DNA of 59,347 nt from assembly GCA_019192455.1 (NCBI GenBank), contig JAHCML010000004.1, positions 211,684 to 271,030 of the forward strand, given 5' to 3'. Both the position numbers and the translations under genes were made by a program. Shown here piece by piece: positions 49,933 through 58,921 of the stretch. This DNA comes from Alphaproteobacteria bacterium SS10. Lineage in GTDB: Bacteria; Pseudomonadota; Alphaproteobacteria; TMED2. The notes beneath the pieces are model-generated. The model was not told where the DNA came from, did no database searches, and saw only the letters and a program-made list of their open reading frames with translations. Within the stretch, counting starts at the first letter, position 1. The number at the start of each line of letters is the position of its first letter.

Positions 49933-51669
49933 ATGGCATTGGATATGCCAAATCAAGCGACACCTGCACCAGTAAACCGCTCAACCGGCCCAATAAGTTT
50001 GGGCCAGTTTGGCGTGTGGTTGGTTGCCTTGGTGATGGGGGTACCAATTGCGGTTGTGTTGTCCCGCCTGACCATCCCGGCAGATGATATCTGGTCCCAC
50101 CTCACGGACACCGTGCTGGGCCTTTATGTCAGCAACAGCCTGCTGCTGGTTCTTGGCACGACGGTTGGTTCGCTCATTGTCGGTGTCGGATGTGCCTGGC
50201 TGGTTGCAAGTTGTGCCTTCCCTGGGCGACGCTGGATGCGGTGGCTGCTGTTAGCGCCAGCCGCCTTGCCGGCTTATGTGGTGGCCTATGCCTATACTGA
50301 CCTTTTCCAGTTTGCCGGGCCGATCCAAACCACGTTGAGGGATGTGTTCGGCTGGCGGCACGGTGATTATTGGTTCCCGGAAATCCGCAGCATGGGCGGC
50401 GCCATTTTGGTGATGACCGCCGTCTTCTTTCCCTATGTCTATATCTTCACTCTGGTAGCGTTTGCCGCACAGGGCGACCGCATTATGGCGATTGCTCGCA
50501 GCCTCGGGCGTGGCCCGTGGGGGGCGTTCTGGTTTGCGGCACTGCCGCTTGCCCGTCCGGCGATCATTGGTGGGTTGGCCCTGGTTATCATGGAGACCCT
50601 GGCCGATTTTGGTGCCGTTCAGCATTTCAGTATTCCGACCTTTACCACGGGCATTTACCGCACCTGGTTTGCCATGGGGGCGCCACTGCCGGCCGCCAAG
50701 CTTGCGGCGCTACTGCTGTTGGCGATTGGCCTGGTCTTGATGATTGAGGCGGCGTTGCGTGGCCGTGGTCATAGTTCCGGCTCAAACAGCCAATCTGTTA
50801 GTGGGATGCCAACGCTGTTTCACCTTAAAGGCTGGCGCGCGCTGTTCGCCTTCACGGCCTGCGCAGTGCCGGTGTTGATTGGCTTTATTGGTCCTGTCCT
50901 CACCCTGATTGCCCTGGCCATTCGGCCTGAAGGTTTGCAGGCTCTGCCCCTAATGTTGTCCGCCATCTCGGACACCTTGCTGTTGGGTGTGCTGGCTGGC
51001 CTTGTGACGGTGACGATCGCGCTGTATCTGGCCCGCTCGGTCGGGCTTCGTGGTTCTGGCGGTGATCAGCTGGGGCTCCTGCCGCGTGCTGGCGTTCGGT
51101 TGGCAACCTTGGGTTACGCCGTGCCGGGCCTGGTCTTGGCGGTTGGCATGTTGGCGCCTTTTGGGGCCATAGACCGTCTGCTAAACGCCATTGCTGAAAA
51201 CTGGTTCGGTGTCAGCGTTGGGCTTGTCTTTAGTGGGACCATCTTCACCCTCATCTACGCGTACTGTGTGCGCTTCCTAACCGTTGCGGTGAAGGGGATT
51301 GAGCCGGGGCTTGGCCGCCTACCGCCTAGCATGCTGCAAGCATCCCAAAGCCTTGGGGTTACCGGCTGGCGCCGTATGTTGCGTGTAGAACTGCCGATCC
51401 TAAGGCCGAGCCTGCTGGCAGCCTTGGTTTTTGTGATTGTTGAGGTGGTGAAAGAGCTGCCAGCGACCCTGGTACTCCGGCCATTCCAGATCGAAACACT
51501 AGCGCTTTTGGCCTACCGCTATGCCAGTGATGAACGGTTGGTGGCCGCCGCCTTACCGTCATTGGTGATTGCACTGATCGGACTGATCCCGGTCATGATC
51601 CTGGGCTATGTCATGTTTGGCAGTGGTCAGAAGGCGGCCGAGCCCGCAACGAAAAACAGCCCCGTTTGA
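49933..51669 (+). CDS. fbpB: Ferric iron ABC transporter permease (FbpB/SfuB type)
   Basis: About 578 residues from ATG 49933 (GTG 49924 and ATG 49948 are alternatives). Two fused permease halves, each with about six helices, carry the cytoplasmic EAA-type loops (IARSLGRGPWGAFWFAALPL and QASQSLGVTGWRRMLRVELP). This is the layout of the Fe(III) importer permease FbpB/SfuB/HitB. The periplasmic Fe(III)-binding protein is encoded convergently just downstream. No ATPase gene (fbpC) is in the window, so it must be supplied elsewhere. The stop codon lies inside the terminator hairpin shared with fbpA. Confidence 0.88.
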   Translation: MALDMPNQATPAPVNRSTGPISLGQFGVWLVALVMGVPIAVVLSRLTIPADDIWSHLTDTVLGLYVSNSLLLVLGTTVGSLIVGVGCAWLVASCAFPGRRWMRWLLLAPAALPAYVVAYAYTDLFQFAGPIQTTLRDVFGWRHGDYWFPEIRSMGGAILVMTAVFFPYVYIFTLVAFAAQGDRIMAIARSLGRGPWGAFWFAALPLARPAIIGGLALVIMETLADFGAVQHFSIPTFTTGIYRTWFAMGAPLPAAKLAALLLLAIGLVLMIEAALRGRGHSSGSNSQSVSGMPTLFHLKGWRALFAFTACAVPVLIGFIGPVLTLIALAIRPEGLQALPLMLSAISDTLLLGVLAGLVTVTIALYLARSVGLRGSGGDQLGLLPRAGVRLATLGYAVPGLVLAVGMLAPFGAIDRLLNAIAENWFGVSVGLVFSGTIFTLIYAYCVRFLTVAVKGIEPGLGRLPPSMLQASQSLGVTGWRRMLRVELPILRPSLLAALVFVIVEVVKELPATLVLRPFQIETLALLAYRYASDERLVAAALPSLVIALIGLIPVMILGYVMFGSGQKAAEPATKNSPV

Positions 51670-51678
51670 CCGGGGCTG
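51651..51678 (-). terminator. Terminator of fbpA overlapping the end of fbpB
   Basis: CAGCCCCG, a 6-nt loop and CGGGGCTG form an 8-bp stem (51657-51678). On the minus strand it is followed by TTTTTC, so it ends the fbpA transcript; on the plus strand the T-run is poor. The hairpin contains the last codons of fbpB. Confidence 0.82.
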
Positions 51679-51705
51679 CTCTTCAATCAGTTCTGTAATG
51701 CTGGA

Positions 51706-52740
51706 TTATGGCCAGCCAACCTGATCCGCGATCTTCAGCGCGGCTGGGTTGTTCTTGCCGAAGGTCCGGGCATTCACCGTGTCTTCCTTAAAGGTACCGA
51801 CCAGTTCCAGCGCCTCAATCGGGGCGACATTTGGATTGGTTGGATACTCGTTATTGGAGCGGGCGAAGATTGCCTGCGCTGCTGGTGAGCTTAGGTACTC
51901 GAGCAGGCGACGGGCCTCATCCGCATTTGGTGCGTTGGCAAGGATGCCAGCGCCGCTGATATTGGCATGGGCGCCGCGACCATCTTGGTTCGGGGCAATG
52001 AAGCCAACTTTTGCTGCAACGTCACGGTTGGCCGCGTCGTCAGAGGTAGCAAGGCGCATGTAGTAGTAGTGGTTGGCGATCGCGTAATCGCACTCACCAG
52101 CGGCCACGGAACGGATCTGGTCGGTGTCGCCGCCTTGTGGTGGGCGTGCCAGATTGTTTTTGATGCCTTGAGCCCATGAGAGAGCGGCGGCCTCACCATC
52201 AGCTGCAATGATCGAGCCGATCAGCGACTGGTTGTAGATGTTGTTTGAAGAGCGAATGCAAACCTCGCCCTCATATTTTGGCGTGGCCATCTCTTCATAA
52301 GTTTTTGGTAGTTCAGTGCCAGCGGTGGCTTCACGGTTGTAGATGATGCCGCGAACCCGCTTGGACAGACCATACCAAAGCCCCTCAGGGTGGCGGAGGG
52401 AGGCTGGCACGTTCTGGTCCAGGATAGCTGAGTTTGCCGCCTGGAACAGGCCAGCATTATCAGCGCGCCACAGGCGACCAGCATCAACGGTGATTAGGAT
52501 GTCTGCTGGGCTTTGTGCACCTTCAGAGACGATCCGCTCAAGCAGGGCATCGGACTTACCCTCGATAATATTAACCTTAATGCCGGTCTTCTCGGTGAAG
52601 GCGTCATAGACCTGGCGGTCGGTGTCATAGTGACGACCGGAATACACATTCACCTCGGCGGCACTAGCCGGGATGGCGAACACGGTCAGCGCTAGACCGG
52701 CCAGCAAGCTTGCAGGGCGGGTCATCAAACCTTTGATCAT
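51706..52740 (-). CDS. fbpA: Fe(III)-binding periplasmic protein (FbpA/FutA family)
   Basis: 344 residues from ATG 52740, with a signal peptide (LLAGLALTVFAIPASAAEV). The mature start VNVYSGRHYDTDRQVYDAF and the paired tyrosines in IANHYYYMRL are the iron-binding features of FutA/FbpA proteins. It captures ferric iron in the periplasm for the permease encoded convergently. An ATG at 52752 is also possible. A strong Fur box lies 66 nt upstream, so iron repression is expected, and an intrinsic terminator follows the gene. Confidence 0.93.
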   Translation of the reverse strand: MIKGLMTRPASLLAGLALTVFAIPASAAEVNVYSGRHYDTDRQVYDAFTEKTGIKVNIIEGKSDALLERIVSEGAQSPADILITVDAGRLWRADNAGLFQAANSAILDQNVPASLRHPEGLWYGLSKRVRGIIYNREATAGTELPKTYEEMATPKYEGEVCIRSSNNIYNQSLIGSIIAADGEAAALSWAQGIKNNLARPPQGGDTDQIRSVAAGECDYAIANHYYYMRLATSDDAANRDVAAKVGFIAPNQDGRGAHANISGAGILANAPNADEARRLLEYLSSPAAQAIFARSNNEYPTNPNVAPIEALELVGTFKEDTVNARTFGKNNPAALKIADQVGWP

Positions 52741-52805
52741 GGGATGTTCCATCTTGGTTGGAAGGGGAGTAGGGGCAGGCACCAAATCTGAATGGCGCTA
52801 TCTGC

Positions 52806-52826
52806 AAATAAGAACAATTCTCATTT
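52806..52826. promoter_or_regulatory. Fur box upstream of fbpA
   Basis: Read on the minus strand, the site contains TGAGAATTGTTCTTA, an almost perfect dyad matching the GAGAAT/TTCTC type of Fur operator. It is 66-86 nt upstream of fbpA and also lies upstream of the divergent zincin gene. Confidence 0.8.
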
Positions 52827-52970
52827 AACAGATTGCGGCGTTGGTTCAAGGGAAATCGTGTGCCCCTGTCACGCCTTGGTTATTGGGCGCCGACACATGG
52901 CGCTAGAAATGATAAAACGGAAGCTCAGTTAGGTGCTTTGGGCCAGAATTTTGGGAAATTCAAAGGGCAG

Positions 52971-53684
52971 ATGGTTTTGGGCAATCGGGTAAAGGCCGGG
53001 TTGGTTGGCATTTTTGGCCTGCTAGCGTTGACGGTGGGTACATCGCTTGGCCTCTTGGGCCATGATGGGCGACCGACACAGGCGCAAGCGTGTGGATCGC
53101 CGGTTCCAGCAGCGATGGTCAATGTTGAGATCATCCCTTGGAATGTCCGTTACGATTACACCCGTAGCCAAGCTGAACTATCGGCCCTTGTGCAGCGCCA
53201 GACCTGGCTAAGCAATGCGCACAGTGCGCGTGGCCTCTATGAATCTGAAATCATGCATCGCCATCGGCTCGTCTTCCATGAGGAGCAGGGCGGTTGGCTG
53301 TCATCAAACTGCTTGGCCGTCGCAGAACTTGGCGTCCAGCTGACCTATCATCGGCCAACGATCTATCTGGCTAAGGAGTTGGCTTGGGCTCGCTGCGTTG
53401 CGGTTGAGGTCCGGCGGCATGAAGAGAAGCATGCCCGTGTCGATCGGGAGATGATGGATTGGATGCGCGCCTATACCGAGGGGGAGGTCACGAAGTGGCT
53501 CTCCGAACGTCCAGTGCAGAAGCCTGCGGATATCCAGCTGGCGAAGGCTGAGATTGATCGTGAATTGAAGGCGGTGATTGAACGCGCCGTTCAGGTATTC
53601 GCCGCTGAACGGAACAAGCGCCAGCTAGCTGTCGATACGCCGCAAGAGTATCAGCGTATCGAAGACGCCTGCCCGAACAACTGA
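52971..53684 (+). CDS. Secreted HExxH zinc-protease-like protein
   Basis: 237 residues from ATG 52971, with AAAGGG 5 nt upstream; the frame is open from a TTG at 52833 but that extension is not signal-like. A signal peptide or N-terminal anchor (LVGIFGLLALTVGTSLGLLG) is followed by a domain with HEEKH (His151, Glu152, His155), the HExxH zinc-peptidase motif, and the helix continues ARVDREMMDWMRAY. This resembles DUF922-type predicted secreted proteases. Cysteines at ~115 and ~143 may form a disulfide. It is divergent from fbpA and shares the Fur-box region, so iron control is possible. Substrate unknown. Confidence 0.65.
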   Translation: MVLGNRVKAGLVGIFGLLALTVGTSLGLLGHDGRPTQAQACGSPVPAAMVNVEIIPWNVRYDYTRSQAELSALVQRQTWLSNAHSARGLYESEIMHRHRLVFHEEQGGWLSSNCLAVAELGVQLTYHRPTIYLAKELAWARCVAVEVRRHEEKHARVDREMMDWMRAYTEGEVTKWLSERPVQKPADIQLAKAEIDRELKAVIERAVQVFAAERNKRQLAVDTPQEYQRIEDACPNN

Positions 53685-53688
53685 TCGT

Positions 53689-55542
53689 TTAACCGGCTTT
53701 GCGGAACCGTCCGGTGTCGTCGTCGAATAGCTCGGCGAGGCTATTCATCATGGTGCCGCCCAGCTGTTCCGCATCGACAATGGTGACCGCCCGGCGGTAG
53801 TACCGGGTGACATCATGGCCGATGCCGATGGCGGCAAGCTCGATTGAGCTGCGGCGCTCAAGCATATCGATGACTTCGCGCAGATGCCGCTCAAGATAGC
53901 CGCCGGGGTTTACCGATAGGGTGCTGTCATCAACCGGTGCACCGTCCGAAATCACCATCAAGATGCGGCGTTGTTCCGGGCGGGTCATCAAACGCTGACT
54001 GGCCCAAAGCAGGGCCTCACCATCGATATTCTCCTTCAAGATGCCTTCGCGTAGCATCAGGCCCAGATTGCGCCTTGCCCGGCGCCATGGTTCATCCGCG
54101 GCCTTGTAAACGATATGGCGGAGATCGTTGAGACGGCCCGGCCGTTCTGGCTTGCCGGCAGCGATCCATTTCTCTCGCGACATGCCGCCCTTCCAGGCAC
54201 GGGTCGTGAAGCCGAGGATCTCAACCTTAACCCCGCAACGCTCCAGCGTCCGGGCCAGGATATCGGCGCTGACCGCCGCGATGGAAATCGGGCGCCCACG
54301 CATTGAACCAGAGTTGTCGATCAGTAGGCTAACCACTGTGTCGCGAAACTCGGTTTCCTTCTCCTGTTTATAGGAGAGGGGCATCTGTGGGTTCACGACA
54401 ATGCGCGATAGGCGGGCGGCATCGAGGATGCCTTCCTCAAGATCGAAATCCCAAGACCGTGTTTGCTTGGCTAGCAGGCGCCGCTGCAGGCGATTGGCCA
54501 GGCGTGCGATGACCCCTTGAAGATGGCTCAACTGCTGATCGAGTAGGAGGCGCAGCCGGGCTAGCTCATCGGCATCACACAAATCCTGGGCGCTGACCAC
54601 CTCATCAAACTCGGTGGTGAAGGCGCGGTACTGGTTGGCGGCCTTTGCATCTTCAAAATCTTGGTCCGGGCGACGGCGTGGCTGGCCGGGTTCTTCCACC
54701 CCCATGCCGTCTTCCATGTCCTGTTGATCATCCTGGTCCTGGGCCTCGCCCATTTCCAGCTCTTGGGTCTCTTCGCCGGTCTGCTCAGAGTCCATCGCCG
54801 TGCTGTCGTCGCTTTCGCTGTCACCGCGGCTTTGGTTGTCGGCTTGTTCCTGCTCGTCATCGGGCTGATCGCCCTCACCATCATCGCTGTCATCAGCGTC
54901 CTGATCATCGGCAAAGTCGGTTTCTAGCCGGACCAGTAATTGGCGGACGGCGCGGCCATACTCTTCCTGATCATCCAGCAGGTTCTTCAGATCATTAAGC
55001 TGGCTACCGGCGCGGCTCTCAACAAAGGGGCGCCATAGGTTCACAGCCTCGGCAATGCCTGGCGGTGGTTTGTCACCGGAAAAGGCCTCACGCGCCATCT
55101 GGTGCAGGGCTTCAGCCAGCGGAATATCGTCCCGGCTCTGGCAGCGATCATACCCCGCCTTGCGGCAGCGTTCGATCATGGCGGCGGTTAGGTTCGCCCG
55201 GGTGCCGACCATCGTCTGGGCGCCGAGGCTTTCGCACCGGGCTTGCTCCATCGCCTCAAAGACGGCGCGGGCGGTCTCACCGCTCGGCATGCCGCTGGCG
55301 TGGATGGTTTGATTATGGTGGCGACGGCGTAGGGCTGCAGAATCAGCGGACCCACGGACTAGAGCGGCATCGCTGGCCGATAGCTCCCGGCTGGGCAGTG
55401 ACAGGCGTGCCCGCTTGCCGCGCAGGCTCGGCGCATCAGCGGTAAACGAGATCTCCAGCTCGGGGTCACGCGACATCGCACGCGTTGCCGCGGTTGTGGC
55501 CCGCTTGAAGTTCTCTACTGGTTGGTCGTCCTGATCCGACAT
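53689..55542 (-). CDS. cobT: Cobaltochelatase subunit CobT
   Basis: 617 residues. The N-terminal part begins [20 protein letters not shown]; a very acidic Asp/Glu/Gln-rich linker spans roughly residues 215-300; the C-terminal VWA domain has [15 protein letters not shown] and [12 protein letters not shown]. CobT works with AAA+ CobS and the large subunit CobN to insert cobalt during aerobic cobalamin synthesis; CobN is not in the window. It starts 17 nt after cobS, forming an operon. It converges with the zincin gene with 4 nt between the stops. Confidence 0.95.
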   Translation of the reverse strand: MSDQDDQPVENFKRATTAATRAMSRDPELEISFTADAPSLRGKRARLSLPSRELSASDAALVRGSADSAALRRRHHNQTIHASGMPSGETARAVFEAMEQARCESLGAQTMVGTRANLTAAMIERCRKAGYDRCQSRDDIPLAEALHQMAREAFSGDKPPPGIAEAVNLWRPFVESRAGSQLNDLKNLLDDQEEYGRAVRQLLVRLETDFADDQDADDSDDGEGDQPDDEQEQADNQSRGDSESDDSTAMDSEQTGEETQELEMGEAQDQDDQQDMEDGMGVEEPGQPRRRPDQDFEDAKAANQYRAFTTEFDEVVSAQDLCDADELARLRLLLDQQLSHLQGVIARLANRLQRRLLAKQTRSWDFDLEEGILDAARLSRIVVNPQMPLSYKQEKETEFRDTVVSLLIDNSGSMRGRPISIAAVSADILARTLERCGVKVEILGFTTRAWKGGMSREKWIAAGKPERPGRLNDLRHIVYKAADEPWRRARRNLGLMLREGILKENIDGEALLWASQRLMTRPEQRRILMVISDGAPVDDSTLSVNPGGYLERHLREVIDMLERRSSIELAAIGIGHDVTRYYRRAVTIVDAEQLGGTMMNSLAELFDDDTGRFRKAG

Positions 55543-55559
55543 GTCAGGGGGTACAGCCC

Positions 55560-56576
55560 TTATGCGGTGGCAGTTACCACGCCGGTCTCTGGCAGCTCAG
55601 TGCCAAAGCAGCGTTGATAGAACTCGGCCACGGTCGCCCGCTCCAACTCATCACATTTGTTGAGGAAGCTAACCCGGAAGGCAAAGGCAAGGTCGCCGCC
55701 GAAAATCTCAGCATTCTCAGCCCAGGTGATGACGGTTCGTGGTGACATAACCGTGGATAGGTCGCCCATCATGAACGCATCACGGGTAAGGCCAGCCAGG
55801 CGAACCATGGCATCAATCTTATCTCGGCCCTCAGCGGTGTCGTAGCTGGCGCATTTAGCCAGCACGATCCCGGCCTCAACCTCCGGCGGCAGGTAGTTGA
55901 GCGAGGCAACGATGTTCCAGCGGTCCATCTGGCCCTGGTTGATCTGTTGGGTACCGTGATAGAGGCCGGTCGTATCGCCAAGGCCAACCGTATTGGTGGT
56001 GGCAAAGACGCGGAATGCGTTGTGTGGGCGGATTACGCTGTTTTGATCAAGCAGGGTCAGCTTGCCCTCAACTTCCAATACGCGCTGGATAACGAACATC
56101 ACATCAGGACGGCCCGCATCGTATTCGTCAAAGACGAGGGCGCAGGGGCGCTGCAGGGCCCAGGGAAGCAGGCCTTCCTTATACTCGGTGACCTGTTTGC
56201 CATCGCGCAGGACGATCGCGTCCTTACCAATCAGATCGATCCGGCTGATATGGCTGTCGAGGTTGATACGGATGCACGGCCAGTTGAGGCGTGCCGCGAC
56301 TTGTTCGATATGGGTTGATTTACCCGTGCCGTGATAGCCCTGGATCAGCACCCGGCGGTTGCGGGCAAAGCCAGCCAGGATCGCCATCGTGGTGTCATGG
56401 TCGAACTGATAGGTGTCATCCACCTCTGGCACATATTCCCCACGGTTGGAGAAGCCGGGCAGCTCCATATCGCTATCGAGGCCAAAGGTCTGGCGCACCG
56501 ATACGGTGATGTCTGGTGTGGCGTCAGGGTCTAGGCCGCTGGCTTGGTCCGCCGCGAGGGTAGCTGTGGCACTCAT
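55560..56576 (-). CDS. cobS: Cobaltochelatase AAA+ subunit CobS
   Basis: 338 residues of MoxR-like AAA+ ATPase. Walker A is GYHGTGKST (residues 80-88), Walker B is [15 protein letters not shown], and sensor 1 is [11 protein letters not shown]. The N-terminal [20 protein letters not shown] is specific to CobS. It drives the CobN cobalt insertion step together with CobT, which follows 17 nt downstream. A J-domain protein gene lies 182 nt upstream on the same strand, an arrangement common in alphaproteobacteria. Confidence 0.96.
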   Translation of the reverse strand: MSATATLAADQASGLDPDATPDITVSVRQTFGLDSDMELPGFSNRGEYVPEVDDTYQFDHDTTMAILAGFARNRRVLIQGYHGTGKSTHIEQVAARLNWPCIRINLDSHISRIDLIGKDAIVLRDGKQVTEYKEGLLPWALQRPCALVFDEYDAGRPDVMFVIQRVLEVEGKLTLLDQNSVIRPHNAFRVFATTNTVGLGDTTGLYHGTQQINQGQMDRWNIVASLNYLPPEVEAGIVLAKCASYDTAEGRDKIDAMVRLAGLTRDAFMMGDLSTVMSPRTVITWAENAEIFGGDLAFAFRVSFLNKCDELERATVAEFYQRCFGTELPETGVVTATA

Positions 56577-56758
56577 GATAGAAAAATCGCCCTATGGGTA
56601 GTCAGGTGGGAATAGTCATTGGTGCGCCGCACCATGCCGTTGAAAACGACCGTAAACGGCTGGCTGATCCGCGTCCAGATGATGGTGCGGATTTCCTGCC
56701 GTCCACTTGAAATCGGCATGATTTGGCTGGGGTCAAGCGCTGGGCAGCTATGAGCTGC

Positions 56759-57397
56759 TTAGACGTCAGCCGGTGCCTGGATGGAAGCGAAGGCCGTCTT
56801 CAATGTGGAATAGGCCTGATTGATAGTCTTGAGTCGCTCTTCAGCCTTGGCATCACCACCATGTCTATCGGGGTGGTGCTCCTTCACAAGCTGCTTGTAT
56901 CGGGCCTTGATCGCATCGAAATCGACCGGTGGTTCCAGGTTCAGAACTGCAAGGGCGTCAATCTCAGCTCGGGCGGCTTGGCTGTTCTGTGCCCGGTGTT
57001 CGCGGCGCCATTGTTTCTCCCGCTCACGGCGTTCAAAGCTGGCGCGGGTTTCGTCGTCCATCGCAAAGCCACGGACTTGCTCCCGCAGCTTGTCTTCCAT
57101 CCCCGCCTTACTGCCCATGCGCCATGTGGGGCGCTCCCAGGTGTGGGCGGCACGTTGGTGGGCATCGATGTCGTGGGCCGACATGCCTTCGAAATAGTCC
57201 CAGCTCTTGTTGTACTCACGCACATGGTCGAGGCAGAACCAGTAATACTCATCCGCGCTTTGCGTATTGCTCTGCCGGGATTTTGGTGCCCGGTACTCGC
57301 CCGCCTCGGTACAGCCAGGATGATCGCACTGCCGCTTGGGCGGTGCGTCATGGCCATCGAGCCATTTGAAGTTGGAGCGGTACTGTCGTCTCGGCAT
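56759..57397 (-). CDS. J-domain protein with N-terminal Cys/His cluster
   Basis: 212 residues. The DnaJ domain lies at the C-terminus (~148-205): ARYKQLVKEHHPDRHGGDAK contains the HPD motif (175-177). The N-terminal half has a possible zinc site, Cys24-x4-Cys29 and Cys55-x2-His58 (CDHPGC, FCLDH), followed by a charged helix. J domains stimulate DnaK; a specific client is unknown. Placement between bolA and cobS is a conserved alphaproteobacterial neighbourhood, suggesting work on CobST or iron-sulfur assembly, which is inference. Confidence 0.82.
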   Translation of the reverse strand: MPRRQYRSNFKWLDGHDAPPKRQCDHPGCTEAGEYRAPKSRQSNTQSADEYYWFCLDHVREYNKSWDYFEGMSAHDIDAHQRAAHTWERPTWRMGSKAGMEDKLREQVRGFAMDDETRASFERREREKQWRREHRAQNSQAARAEIDALAVLNLEPPVDFDAIKARYKQLVKEHHPDRHGGDAKAEERLKTINQAYSTLKTAFASIQAPADV

Positions 57398-57484
57398 AAC
57401 TTGACGATTATGGGTTGTGGCAGGGTGCCCGGCAAGCGCTGGGCATGAAGAAAAACCAGCAAAACTGCGGATATTTCCCTTGAC

Positions 57485-58435
57485 CTAAGGGCTGTCGGTC
57501 GCGGCGTCTTTTGGTTTATCGCGCTCGCCATGTCGGTCCGCGCGGGCGACCAACAGCAGCCCGCCACCGATTAGGGCGAGACCCGCCAGATCAAATAAGC
57601 CCAGCGGTTCACCCAGGGTTAGGGCGGATGACATCACCCCAACCACCGGCACGCCAAGGAAGGTCAGCGAGGTCGTGGAGGCGGGGAGTGCGCGGCTTAC
57701 CGTGACCGCAGCCCAGATACAGAAGGCCGTCGCGATGGGCCCGTTATAGGCCAGCACGACATAGGTCTGGGTGGTCCAATCAATTGATCTATCTGCCTCC
57801 AGGGTCAGGGCAATCGGCACACTGATCAGGCTAGCCACCAAGAATTGCCAAGGTGCTAACTCAAGCGGGCTCGATTCCCAGCGATGCTTACGCACATGGA
57901 GCAGCATCATGGCCCAGCTAACCGCCCCCAGGACGAGCCAGAAATGCCCGATCAGGATACTGCGGTCAGACCAGTCTAACGCCCAGGGGGTGAACAACGC
58001 TGCCAATCCGGCAAGGCCAACGAAAAGGCCCAGAAGCTTGGTGCGGTTTACCGCCTCGCCCAGCAACAGGATCGCACCCGGCACCACCCAGAGCGGGGTA
58101 GTGTAGGCGACCATCGATGACCGGCCTGCCGGTACATGCTCAAGACCCAGATAGATAAAGACCTGGAAGGCGGCGATCTGAAGGGCTCCAACGGAGAACA
58201 CCACCGGCCAGTCCGCACGGGGTGGCAGACGCATGCGGCCAATGAGGGGATTAAGGGCAAAGAAACAGGCAGCACCCATCACGCAGCGCAGCGCGCCAAA
58301 GGTGAGCGGTGGTATCCCGTCCAGGCCAACCTTCATGATCGGCCAGTTCACGCCCCATAGGATCATGATCGAGACAAACAGTAGTAATGCTGCTTGCCGA
58401 CTGACGACGGAATTTTCTTCACTCTTGATTGCCAT
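57485..58435 (-). CDS. EamA/DMT family transporter, copy 3
   Basis: 316 residues with about ten hydrophobic helices and two EamA repeats: FVSIMILWGVNWPIMKVGLD, GLEHVPAGRSSMVAYTTPLW and a C-terminal half with STTSLTFLGVPVVGVMSSAL. It belongs to the RhaT/YdcZ-like DMT exporters; the substrate is unknown. It interrupts the bolA to J-domain neighbourhood, being divergent from bolA across 63 nt and 87 nt upstream of the J-domain gene on the same strand. It is the third EamA gene in this window and the most distant from the tandem pair. Confidence 0.88.
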   Translation of the reverse strand: MAIKSEENSVVSRQAALLLFVSIMILWGVNWPIMKVGLDGIPPLTFGALRCVMGAACFFALNPLIGRMRLPPRADWPVVFSVGALQIAAFQVFIYLGLEHVPAGRSSMVAYTTPLWVVPGAILLLGEAVNRTKLLGLFVGLAGLAALFTPWALDWSDRSILIGHFWLVLGAVSWAMMLLHVRKHRWESSPLELAPWQFLVASLISVPIALTLEADRSIDWTTQTYVVLAYNGPIATAFCIWAAVTVSRALPASTTSLTFLGVPVVGVMSSALTLGEPLGLFDLAGLALIGGGLLLVARADRHGERDKPKDAATDSP

Positions 58436-58498
58436 GGCGCTGCTCTACATGTTCACAACAGCAATAGCCACCATCAGAAATCAGCAGGACCAAAGGCA

Positions 58499-58777
58499 AT
58501 GGGCACAGTAGCAGAGACCATGCGGCAGAAACTTGAGGCTGAACTCAAGCCCGTTGAACTGATCATCAAGGATGAAAGCCATAAGCATGAGGGACATGCC
58601 GGGCATGATGGTCGGGGGGAGTCGCATTTCCGTGTAACCATCGTCGCCGAAGCTTTTGCCGGGCAGAATCGCGTTGCCCGCCAGCGGATGGTTCATAAGG
58701 TCTTGGCTGAGGAACTGGCCGATCGGGTGCATGCACTTGCACTCAAACTTCAAGACCCTGAAGAAGCTGTGGGTTGA
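58499..58777 (+). CDS. bolA: BolA family protein
   Basis: 92 residues from ATG 58499 (MGTVAETMRQKLEAELKPVE), with AAAGG upstream. The BolA fold is recognisable: KDESHKHEGHAGH, with a histidine-rich loop, then FRVTIVAEAFAGQNRVARQR and the C-terminal VHALALKLQDPEEAV. BolA proteins partner with monothiol glutaredoxins in iron-sulfur cluster transfer and iron sensing. No glutaredoxin gene is adjacent here. The position beside the J-domain protein and cobS/cobT matches other alphaproteobacteria. Confidence 0.92.
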   Translation: MGTVAETMRQKLEAELKPVELIIKDESHKHEGHAGHDGRGESHFRVTIVAEAFAGQNRVARQRMVHKVLAEELADRVHALALKLQDPEEAVG

Positions 58778-58921
58778 TTGCGCAACCAATCGAAATCATA
58801 AAATAATATCCAGAATTCGCGCATAGGTAGCAAAATGCACCTGTGTGCAATCATGCCCTTGTGTTCATGATAGGTTCCTGCATACTCGCCTTAGAGATCA
58901 ATACAGGAACAGGGGCTAAGC

